Below, piece after piece: positions 17,331-25,148 of a stretch of DNA of 64,000 nucleotides. Source of the stretch: Flavobacterium frigidimaris. Lineage in GTDB: Bacteria; Bacteroidota; Bacteroidia; Flavobacteriales; Flavobacteriaceae. The notes under the pieces were generated by a model that was not told the DNA's origin, did no database searches, and saw only the letters and a list, made by a program, of their open reading frames with translations. How positions within the stretch are numbered: the first letter of the stretch is position 1; each line of letters starts with the position of its first letter. The stretch is taken from NCBI GenBank assembly GCA_900129595.1, contig FQWG01000005.1:62001-126000 (forward strand), read 5' to 3'. The position numbers and the translations under genes are program-made.

Positions 17331-18224
17331 ATGAAATCATTTCTAAAAAAACAATTATTTATCGCATTTCTTGTTGCTTTATCAACAGCATTCAACAGTT
17401 GTGCGACGGCTCAGTCATCTAATAACAAACAGCGTTATAAAGTGGCGGTTTGCGACTGGATGATTTTAAAAAGACAAAAACTGGGTTCTTTTGCTTTGGC
17501 AGCCGAAATAAAAGCTGACGGAATCGAACTGGATATGGGAGGTCTGGGAAACCGACCAACTTTTGACAGTAAACTTGGCGATCCGATCGAAAGGCAAAAA
17601 TTTCTCGATAAATCCAAAGAGTTGAATGTTGGAATCAGTTCTATTGCCATGTCCGGATTTTATGCGCAGTCTTTTGCCAAGAGAGAAACCATAGTGCCAA
17701 TGATCGAAGATTGTGCAAAAGCAATGAAAGACATGAAAGTAAAAGTCGCTTATCTTCCTCTAGGTACAGAAAGTGATTTGGTTAAAAATCCAGAATTGCG
17801 TCCGGTAATTATCGAAAGATTAAAATGGGCAGGAAAACAAGTCGGTAAAATTGGAGGTGTTATTGCAATCGAAACTTCATTAGACGCTACCGAAGAGAAA
17901 AAATTACTCGAAGAAATTGATTCTAAATACATTAAAAGCTCTTTCAATTTTGCAAATGCTGTAGACAACGGAAGAGACATTGTAAGCGAATTAAAGATTT
18001 TAGGCAAAAAGCATCTGGCACAAATTCATGCATCGAACACAGACAAAGTATGGTTAGAAAACGACACTGCGATTGATATGCCAAAAATAAAAACAACACT
18101 TGACGAAATGAAATGGAGCGGCTGGCTGATCGTTGAGCGTTCCAGAGACGTTACACAAGTACACAATGTAAAAGCCAATTATGGTGCAAATGTGGCTTAT
18201 TTAAAACGCATATTCCAGAATTAA
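17331..18224 (+). CDS. Sugar isomerase/epimerase-like TIM-barrel lipoprotein
   Basis: A 297-residue protein. I place the start at ATG 17331, preceded by AGAGG, rather than the in-frame ATG 21 bp upstream, because a clean lipoprotein signal follows (AFNSC). The mature part is a xylose-isomerase-like/AP-endonuclease-2 TIM barrel: IKADGIELDMGG, GISSIAMSGFYAQS, IAIETSLDATEEK, LAQIHASNTD and WSGWLIVERSRD give the usual Glu/His/Asp metal-site pattern. Secreted members are common in Bacteroidota polysaccharide loci, mostly without known substrate. It could epimerise a free sugar or act as a lyase on a released oligosaccharide. Confidence 0.7.
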   Translation: MKSFLKKQLFIAFLVALSTAFNSCATAQSSNNKQRYKVAVCDWMILKRQKLGSFALAAEIKADGIELDMGGLGNRPTFDSKLGDPIERQKFLDKSKELNVGISSIAMSGFYAQSFAKRETIVPMIEDCAKAMKDMKVKVAYLPLGTESDLVKNPELRPVIIERLKWAGKQVGKIGGVIAIETSLDATEEKKLLEEIDSKYIKSSFNFANAVDNGRDIVSELKILGKKHLAQIHASNTDKVWLENDTAIDMPKIKTTLDEMKWSGWLIVERSRDVTQVHNVKANYGANVAYLKRIFQN

Positions 18225-18258
18225 ATAAGACACTAATTGCATACGTTTTTACGAATAG

Positions 18259-18276
18259 TTTTTTTTTTTTTTTTTT
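18259..18276 (+). other. Homopolymer run of 18 T
   Basis: Eighteen consecutive T residues, 34 bp after the isomerase stop and about 107 bp before the next start. It could be a terminator tail, though no strong stem precedes it, or a slippage-prone tract. As it is intergenic, length changes would not shift a reading frame. Confidence 0.5.
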
Positions 18277-18285
18277 GATCTGCTT

Positions 18286-18316
18286 AAATCTGCGTGCAAA
18301 AATTTCGCGCAGATTT
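18286..18316. repeat. Short palindrome AAATCTGCG...CGCAGATTT
   Basis: A perfect 9-bp stem (18286-18294 with 18308-18316), followed by more CAGATTT units. It is a short member of the CAGATT palindrome family, upstream of the GH67N-type gene. Confidence 0.5.
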
Positions 18317-18383
18317 ATTTACATACAGGCAGATTTTGCAGATTTAATTGAAATAAAATTTTCAAGAATAAAATTACAATACC

Positions 18384-21116
18384 ATGAAATATTTAAGTTT
18401 ACTTTTTTTAGGTTTTTATGTCTCTTTTGCGACAGCGCAAAATGTGACTATAGTTAGTGATTCAAAATCCCCAAGAGCCCAGTTTGGAGCAGAGAAACTC
18501 TCTGAAATTGCATCAATAAAAGGAATCAAAATGATTTCTTCTGATAAAATGCCTAAAAAATCAAAAGAGACTATAATCGTTCTTGGAGAAAAAGGAACTG
18601 ATTTTTGGAAACAAAATGCAAAGAATGCTAAAATCGATGATAGTAAACTGATCCAAAAAGAAGGTTTTCAAATTCGTACCCAAAAAAATATCATTTATAT
18701 TGAAGGAACTGATGCTTCCGGAGTTTTGTATGGCGCAATGGAGTTAGCAGATCGCATTAAAACTTCAGGTAAGATCCCAACCGAAATAAATATCGAAGAC
18801 AGCCCTGAAATGGTTTTAAGAGGTGCTTGTATTGGTATGCAGAAAACGACCTACCTTCCGGGCAGAGACGTTTACGAATATCCGTATACACCGGAAACTT
18901 TTCCCTGGTTTTACGATAAAAAATTATGGACCAAGTATCTCGATATGATGGTCGATAACAGAATGAACTCTCTGTATTTATGGAACGGGCATCCTTTTGC
19001 TTCTTTAGTAAAACTCAAAGATTACCCGTTTGCTCTTGAAGTAAGCGAAGAAGATTTCAAAAAGAATGAAGAAATTTATAAATTCCTGACAGAAGAAGCC
19101 AATAAAAGGGGGATCTGGGTCATTCAGATGTTTTATAATATCATTGTTTCCAAGCCTTTTGCAGAGCATTATAACATTAAAACACAGGATCGTTCGCGAC
19201 CAATTACGCCTTTACTTTCAGATTATACCAGAAAATCAATTGCGGCTTTTATAGAGAAATACCCAAATGTTGGTTTATTGGTTTGCCTTGGCGAAGCTAT
19301 AAATACTATCGATGATGATGTTGAATGGTTTACTAAAACTATTATTCCCGGAGTTCAGGATGGCTTAAAAGCCTTGGGAAGAACAGACGAGCCGCCAATT
19401 ATATTGCGTTCGCATGATACTGATGGTCCTTTGGTAATGGAAAAATCGCTTCCGTTGTACAAAAACTTATATACAGAAAGTAAATATACCGGAGAATCAT
19501 TGACCACTTATACACCTGGCGGACCATGGGGAGAAACCCATAAACAGTTAAGTGCTCTAAAATCTATTCATATCGAGAATGTACATATTCTGGCCAATTT
19601 AGAGCCATTTAGATACGGTTCACCTGATTTTATCCAGAAAACGGTAAAAGCAATGCACAGTGTTCACGGTGCTAATGCATTACATTTATATCCTCAGGCA
19701 TCGTATTGGGATTGGCCTTATTCAGCAGATAAAACAAAAACAGGCGAACGAATTCTTGAAATGGACCGCGACTGGATTTGGTACAAAGCCTGGGCAAGAT
19801 ATGCGTGGGACAGCAAAAGAGACAGAAATCAAGAGGTTAAATTCTGGGATAAAGATTTAGCGGCTAAATACGGAACAGATTTAGAAGCGGCAAATAATAT
19901 TCTAAAAGCCTACGAAGAAACGGGAGAAATTGCTCCAAAAACACTAAGACGTTTCGGAATTACAGAAGGAAACCGTCAGACTTTATTATTAGGAATGTTC
20001 GAAAGCCAGTTGGTTAATCCGGCAAAATGGCGTGTGTATCCGGGATTTCATGAATCTTGCGGACCTGCCGGCGAATTGCTTTTAGAATATGCCAAAAAAG
20101 AATGGAATAAAGAACCGCATTCAGGGGAACTTCCAACTCAAATCATTGCCGAAATCACAGAACACGGCAGATTAGCTGTTGAAGCGATAGACAAAGCCGA
20201 ACCTAAAGTAACGAAAGACAAAGAGGAGTTTTTACGCCTTAAAAACGATATGCATGCTTATAAAGCTTTCGCTGATTTCTTTTCAGAAAAAGTAAAAGCG
20301 GCGTTATTGGTTTTAAGATACAGTTATTCAAATGATATTTCAGATCTTGATAAAGCGCTTCCGCATTTAGAAAAAAGTATCGAATATTATGAATTATTGG
20401 TCGATCTTACAAAAGATACGTATTGGTATGCCAATAGTATGCAAACCGCACAACGCCGTATTCCGATTGGTGGAGACGACGGAAATAACAAAACATGGAA
20501 AGAATTATTACCACATTACGAACGTGAATTGGTTAATTTTAAAAGGAATTTAGGATTATTGAAATCATCAAAAGATGGCAAAATAGAAACTAAAGAAGGT
20601 AAACCGTGGCAAACTGCCGAAGTCACTTTATTAAGTGAAAGCAAAGGAACTTACGCAGTAAAAAACGGAACAAAAGTATACGGAACACCAATTTCTGAGC
20701 TTACTAAAGTGGCACCTGAATTGCAAAACCTGAAAGGAATTACATTCGACGAAACATCTCAGAATGAAAACGGGACACAGCTGAAATTCAAAAATACCAA
20801 AGCCGTAAAACTGGTTGTAGGTTATTTCAATTCAGACCAGAAGAGATTTTTGTTTCCGCCAAGTTTAGAGACAGATGCTGCCGGAAATGCACACGGTCAA
20901 GCCGAAGTGATCTTAGCGAGTGCTATGAATCTTAAAGAATTACCACGTGTAAACATTCATACCTATACCTTTCAGCCCGGAGAAAATAAACTGGATTTAG
21001 GCAAAGGAAGAGTATTGATTTTAGGATTTATAGACGCCAATCAAACCGTAACGCCACGTGATGTGGGGTATATCGATGCAGGAGAAAAAGGTGCAATAGA
21101 CTGGTTGTTTTATTAA
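18384..21116 (+). CDS. GH67N/GH20b-type glycoside hydrolase (alpha-glucuronidase/galacturonidase-like)
   Basis: A 910-residue secreted protein (signal about 1-18). Residues about 20-130 form the alpha/beta domain found in front of GH67 and GH20 barrels (SPRAQFGAEKLSEI, IIVLGEKG, VLYGAMELADRI). A TIM barrel follows (about 145-480; DNRMNSLYLWNGHPF, NVGLLVCLGEAINT, LHLYPQASYWDWP), then a helical domain and a C-terminal beta region. It is much longer than classical GH67 alpha-glucuronidases. Among pectin enzymes, release of a terminal uronic acid (GlcA or GalA) is the likely reaction. I see no decisive catalytic pair, so the family is open. Confidence 0.6.
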   Translation: MKYLSLLFLGFYVSFATAQNVTIVSDSKSPRAQFGAEKLSEIASIKGIKMISSDKMPKKSKETIIVLGEKGTDFWKQNAKNAKIDDSKLIQKEGFQIRTQKNIIYIEGTDASGVLYGAMELADRIKTSGKIPTEINIEDSPEMVLRGACIGMQKTTYLPGRDVYEYPYTPETFPWFYDKKLWTKYLDMMVDNRMNSLYLWNGHPFASLVKLKDYPFALEVSEEDFKKNEEIYKFLTEEANKRGIWVIQMFYNIIVSKPFAEHYNIKTQDRSRPITPLLSDYTRKSIAAFIEKYPNVGLLVCLGEAINTIDDDVEWFTKTIIPGVQDGLKALGRTDEPPIILRSHDTDGPLVMEKSLPLYKNLYTESKYTGESLTTYTPGGPWGETHKQLSALKSIHIENVHILANLEPFRYGSPDFIQKTVKAMHSVHGANALHLYPQASYWDWPYSADKTKTGERILEMDRDWIWYKAWARYAWDSKRDRNQEVKFWDKDLAAKYGTDLEAANNILKAYEETGEIAPKTLRRFGITEGNRQTLLLGMFESQLVNPAKWRVYPGFHESCGPAGELLLEYAKKEWNKEPHSGELPTQIIAEITEHGRLAVEAIDKAEPKVTKDKEEFLRLKNDMHAYKAFADFFSEKVKAALLVLRYSYSNDISDLDKALPHLEKSIEYYELLVDLTKDTYWYANSMQTAQRRIPIGGDDGNNKTWKELLPHYERELVNFKRNLGLLKSSKDGKIETKEGKPWQTAEVTLLSESKGTYAVKNGTKVYGTPISELTKVAPELQNLKGITFDETSQNENGTQLKFKNTKAVKLVVGYFNSDQKRFLFPPSLETDAAGNAHGQAEVILASAMNLKELPRVNIHTYTFQPGENKLDLGKGRVLILGFIDANQTVTPRDVGYIDAGEKGAIDWLFY

Positions 21117-21141
21117 TAAAATTTAGAATAAAGCATATAAT

Positions 21142-21243
21142 TTGGGCGTGACCCTTCGGGTCGGGCTGTACGTTCCCGCTTTTTTTGAGGTGATAAAAAA
21201 TCACCTCAAAAAAGAGCTCCACTGCCATCCCTCACGCAAACCA
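21142..21243 (-). repeat. Dispersed intergenic repeat, copy B (inverted relative to copy A)
   Basis: Read on the minus strand this matches 10563-10677: TTTGCGTGAGGGATGG, GTGGAGCTCTTTTTT, AGCGGGAACG, GTCACGCCC. It contains two internal hairpins, GAGGTGA...TCACCTC and GACCC-TTCG-GGGTC. It follows the GH67N-type gene. Confidence 0.7.
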
Positions 21244-21254
21244 AACGTTATCCG

Positions 21255-21287
21255 GACCAGACAGGTTTTTTTAAAACCTGTCTGGTC
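21255..21287. terminator. Perfect hairpin GACCAGACAGG...CCTGTCTGGTC
   Basis: Stem arms 21255-21269 and 21273-21287 are inverted copies with a T/A-rich centre. It is the partner of the hairpin at 10521, and its order relative to the adjoining repeat is reversed, so the hairpin-plus-repeat composite is inverted as a unit. Confidence 0.55.
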
Positions 21288-21350
21288 TAATTAGAAAACA
21301 GCAACACAAACTAAAATTGCCTTATATCACTTATATGGTTTACTAAAAAT

Positions 21351-24300
21351 ATGAAGAAAATAGTTTTTTTTATTTTTTGTTTTTGCTCAGGTAGTTGTCT
21401 TGTTTGGAGTCAGGACAATAGTTCAGCAAAATTTCGTCAGGAAATTTCGCTGAACTCGGCTTGGGCTACGATTGTTTTAGACCAGCTTCCAAAACAAGAA
21501 GAAGCCTTTGTAAAGAATCCAAAAATCGACGCACAATGGCAGCAGGTCAATGTACCGCACAATTGGGATCAATATTATGGTTTTAGAAGAACAAAACACG
21601 GAAATTTACACGGAACTGCCTGGTATCAAAAATTATTAAAACTAGATAAATCAGCTAAAGGAAAACGACTTTTTCTGTATTTTGAAGGAGTGAGTTCCTA
21701 CGCTACAGTTTGGGTAAACGGACAAAAAGCCGGAGAACACAAAGGTGGCAGAACGACTTTTACATTAGACATTACCAAACTGGTTGTTTTAGGCAAAGAA
21801 AATAAGATTTTAGTAAAAGCTGCTCATCCCTCTTTTATTGCAGATCTTCCCTGGGTTTGCGGAGGATGTTCCGGCGAATGGGGCTTTTCTGAAGGCTCTC
21901 AGCCTATGGGGATATTCAGACCGGTCTCTTTGGTTATTACCAATGACGTCAGAATAGAGCCTTTTGGTGTTCATATCTGGAATGATGCTGCAACTTCTAA
22001 AGAAAGCGCCATTCTTCATACCAGAACCGAAATCAAAAATTATGGTACTTTAAAACAAAATATAACCATAGAAAATGTCCTTTTTGATACTAACGGAAAA
22101 AAGGTAGTTTCAGTAAAAAGTAATGTTGACACTAACTCTGATGAAACAAAAGAGATAGCCCAGACACTTCCTGCGATTCCTCAGCCTAAATTGTGGTCGC
22201 CATCAAATCCATATCTGTATCAATTGGTAACTTCTGTTTATGAAAACGGAAAAAAAATAGATGAATTAAAAACACCTTACGGAATCCGTTGGGTCAGCTG
22301 GCCAGTTAGCAGAGACGGAAAAGACAATCGGTTTTTTATTAATGATGAACCTGTATTCATCAACGGAACCTGCGAATACGAACATTTAATTGGTAACAGC
22401 CATTCGTTTTCAGACGAGCAGATTCATTCCAGAATCGAGCAGATAAAAGCTGCAGGGTTTAATGCTTTTAGAGAAGCACATCAGCCCCATAATTTATTGT
22501 ACCAAAAAGAATTGGATGAAAACGGGATTCTGTTTTGGAGTCAGTTTTCAGCTCATATCTGGTACGATACTCCTGAGTTCAAAGAGAACTTTAAAACCTT
22601 ATTACGAGAATGGATTAAAGAACGCAGAAACAGTCCGTCAGTAGTGATGTGGGGATTGCAAAACGAAAGCACTATTCCGAAAGAGTTTGCTGAGGAATGC
22701 ACTAAAATTATTCGCGAAATGGATCCCATGTCGGCTTCACAGCGTATTGTTACGACTTGTAACGGAGGAGAAGGAACAGACTGGAATGTCGTACAAAACT
22801 GGTCGGGAACTTACGGAGGCGATCCGCTAAAATACCATCTCGAAATGACCACGCAGTTATTAAATGGTGAATATGGTGCATGGCGAACAGCAGACTTACA
22901 TACAGAAGGTGAATTTGACCAAAAAGGAATTCACAGCGAGAACAGGTTTTCTCAATTAATGGAAATTAAAGTCCGTGAAGCAGAGTCGGTAAAAGATAAA
23001 ATTGCAGGACAATTCAATTGGCTTTTTGCTTCACACGAAAACCCCGGACGTGTTCAGAACGGAGAAGGTTTTAGGGATATCGACAAAGTAGGGCCGGTCA
23101 ATTACAAAGGACTTTTTACGATCTGGGGTGAACCTCAGGATGCATATTATATGTACCGTGCCAATTATGTTTCGAACAAAACCAACCCAATGGTATACAT
23201 TGTTTCTCACACCTGGCCAAGCCGTTGGGATTCGGCGGGAATAAAAAATGGAATTGATGTTTACTCGAATTGTGATGAAGTAGAGTTGTTTAATGACGTG
23301 AATCAAACCTCATTGGGCAGATTAAAAAATCCGGGCTTAGGGCAGCATTTTCAATGGAATAATGTTAATATTCAGTACAATGTTTTATATGCTGTTGGTT
23401 ATGTAAAGGGTCAGGCTGTAGCCAAAGATTATATTGTTTTGAACACACTTCCGAAAGCACCAAATTTAAATGCATTATACCCTGATCAAACTAATATTTT
23501 AGAAGCAAAAAAAGGATATAATTATATTTACAGAGTAAATTGCGGAGGTTCAGAACTAAAAGATACTGCGGGAAATACCTGGCTTACAGATGCACATAAA
23601 AACGGTCAAAATACCTGGGGATCTTTATCGTGGACAGATAAATTTGAAAAACTTCCGGATTTTTATGCCAGTCAAAGAAGCACTTTTGATCCTGTAAACG
23701 GTACAAAAGATCAGGCTTTATTTCAGAGTTTCAGATACGGCGTGGATCAATTGCAGTATGAATTTCCTGCTTCAGACGGAGAATATTTGGTCGAATTATA
23801 TTTCACAGAGCCGTGGTACGGAACCGGAGGAGGATTAGACTGCAAAGGCTGGCGTTTGTTTGATGTTGCAATTAACGACAATGTAGTATTAAAAGATTTT
23901 GATATTTGGTCAGAAGCCGGACACGATAAAGCATTGAAGAAAACCTTTGTGGTGAAAAGCAAAAACGGAAAGATCAATATTTCGTTTCCAAATGTAAAAG
24001 CGGGACAAGCAATTATTGCTGCCATTGCGATTGCAACCAAAAATAAGAATGCTAAGCCGGCGAACGAATCCCTAAGAAATATTCAAAATTTGGTTTTGGA
24101 TGCTTCAGCTAAAAATGAGGCAAAAATAGCTTCGTGGCTCGATATTAATTCAAAACAATATTCAGATTCAGAAGTTGTTTTCACTCAGTTACCTTCAGAA
24201 GTTTTTGGAGCCGATTATTTGCAGTTTTCATCCAATTCTAAGATGAAAGGTTCTTTTACCGTCAAAGAAGATTCGGATGTATATCAGTTAATTGACAATA

Positions 24301-24884
24301 AAATAAAAACAAAATTTGCGTGGTTATCGGATTATAAAAAATCAGAAGAAATTGCAAAGAACAGCAACAATATTGAGTTTGCCATTTTTTCAAAAAAAGT
24401 AAAAAAAGGAGAAAAAATATCGTTTGATAATGCAGCCGTTTTGAGTGCTATTATTGTAGTTCCAAATTATGATATGGGCGAAAAAGACGATTCAAGACCC
24501 GTTGTAGTCATTGAGGCAGAAAAGACAAAAGTAACCGGAACCGGAATAGAAAAAGGAAATTTCAAAAAAGCGGATTATATTGAGTTCACAAAAAAGACCA
24601 ATAACAGCATTGAATTTGAAGTAAAACCCGGAGTTGCCGGAATTTATTTGATGCGTTTCCGTTTTATGAACAGAAATGAAACGCCATTAAAAGTAAAATT
24701 CAAAATGGAAGATGCTTACGGGATTTTAATGCGAAATGATACAATTGAGTTTTTTCCTTCACCAGAAAAATGGAAGGTATTAAATACGACTTCGGGAGGA
24801 TATATCAATGCCGGAACGTATAAAATTACTTTGGAAGGGGAGGATTTAAAAGGATTACTTTTGGATAATTTTGAGTTTCAGTAG
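21351..24884 (+). CDS. GH2 beta-galactosidase/glucuronidase-like with malectin and C-terminal CBM-like domain
   Basis: A 1177-residue secreted enzyme (signal about 1-20). Order: GH2 sugar-binding domain (about 50-200), Ig-like domain (about 205-320), TIM barrel (about 325-640), an Ig-like segment, a malectin domain (about 722-897; YRVNCGGSELKD to AIIAAIAIAT) and a C-terminal CBM6/35-like beta-sandwich (about 1048-1177; VVVIEAEKTKV to LLLDNFEF). Glu439 in WGLQNES is the acid/base; Glu507 in LLNGEYG is the candidate nucleophile. Retaining cleavage of a beta-linked galactose or glucuronic acid from a pectin side chain is likely. The malectin and CBM parts should bind carbohydrate. Confidence 0.85.
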   Translation: MKKIVFFIFCFCSGSCLVWSQDNSSAKFRQEISLNSAWATIVLDQLPKQEEAFVKNPKIDAQWQQVNVPHNWDQYYGFRRTKHGNLHGTAWYQKLLKLDKSAKGKRLFLYFEGVSSYATVWVNGQKAGEHKGGRTTFTLDITKLVVLGKENKILVKAAHPSFIADLPWVCGGCSGEWGFSEGSQPMGIFRPVSLVITNDVRIEPFGVHIWNDAATSKESAILHTRTEIKNYGTLKQNITIENVLFDTNGKKVVSVKSNVDTNSDETKEIAQTLPAIPQPKLWSPSNPYLYQLVTSVYENGKKIDELKTPYGIRWVSWPVSRDGKDNRFFINDEPVFINGTCEYEHLIGNSHSFSDEQIHSRIEQIKAAGFNAFREAHQPHNLLYQKELDENGILFWSQFSAHIWYDTPEFKENFKTLLREWIKERRNSPSVVMWGLQNESTIPKEFAEECTKIIREMDPMSASQRIVTTCNGGEGTDWNVVQNWSGTYGGDPLKYHLEMTTQLLNGEYGAWRTADLHTEGEFDQKGIHSENRFSQLMEIKVREAESVKDKIAGQFNWLFASHENPGRVQNGEGFRDIDKVGPVNYKGLFTIWGEPQDAYYMYRANYVSNKTNPMVYIVSHTWPSRWDSAGIKNGIDVYSNCDEVELFNDVNQTSLGRLKNPGLGQHFQWNNVNIQYNVLYAVGYVKGQAVAKDYIVLNTLPKAPNLNALYPDQTNILEAKKGYNYIYRVNCGGSELKDTAGNTWLTDAHKNGQNTWGSLSWTDKFEKLPDFYASQRSTFDPVNGTKDQALFQSFRYGVDQLQYEFPASDGEYLVELYFTEPWYGTGGGLDCKGWRLFDVAINDNVVLKDFDIWSEAGHDKALKKTFVVKSKNGKINISFPNVKAGQAIIAAIAIATKNKNAKPANESLRNIQNLVLDASAKNEAKIASWLDINSKQYSDSEVVFTQLPSEVFGADYLQFSSNSKMKGSFTVKEDSDVYQLIDNKIKTKFAWLSDYKKSEEIAKNSNNIEFAIFSKKVKKGEKISFDNAAVLSAIIVVPNYDMGEKDDSRPVVVIEAEKTKVTGTGIEKGNFKKADYIEFTKKTNNSIEFEVKPGVAGIYLMRFRFMNRNETPLKVKFKMEDAYGILMRNDTIEFFPSPEKWKVLNTTSGGYINAGTYKITLEGEDLKGLLLDNFEFQ

Positions 24885-25010
24885 TTGTTGCCACAAAGGC
24901 ACAAAGACACGAAAGATTTTATTGTAGAGGCGCACCGCAGTACGTCTACGTTCTAATTGTTGATACTGTGTGTTAGATGCACGAGATTACGAGTAATAAA
25001 AGAAAATAAT

Positions 25011-25133
25011 CTCGCAAAGACGCAAAGTCGCAGAGTAAATTAAACCATATAAGTAATATAAGATAATTTAAGTTTTAGCTTAATTGACTTATATGGTTAA
25101 TAAAAAAACTTTGCGCTTTTGCGGCTTTGCGAG
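25011..25133. repeat. Nested palindrome, outer arms CTCGCAAAGACGCAAAG...CTTTGCGCTTTTGCG
   Basis: The outer arms (25011-25034 and about 25110-25133) are inverted copies of a GCAAAG-rich unit also seen at 29749-29810 and 33993-34060. A different palindrome (25042-25099) sits inside. It occupies the gap between the two GH2 genes and ends 15 bp before the second one's ATG. Confidence 0.6.
25042..25099. repeat. Inner palindrome AAACCATATAAGT...ACTTATATGGTTA
   Basis: A/T-rich inverted repeat of about 58 bp. A close relative lies at 27593-27658, and a right half-copy at 21321-21342. The three copies bracket the two GH2 genes. Confidence 0.6.
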
Positions 25134-25148
25134 AGAAAACTAAAGAAT

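Noticed and set aside
18275..18457. Short plus-strand frame between the isomerase and GH67N-type genes
   Set aside because: It overlaps the signal-peptide region of the well-supported GH67N-type gene in another frame and runs through palindromic repeat.
10563..21243. Insertion sequence or transposon bounded by the inverted repeats
   Set aside because: No transposase or integrase is encoded inside, no target-site duplication is evident, and the repeats are internal-hairpin elements rather than clean terminal repeats.
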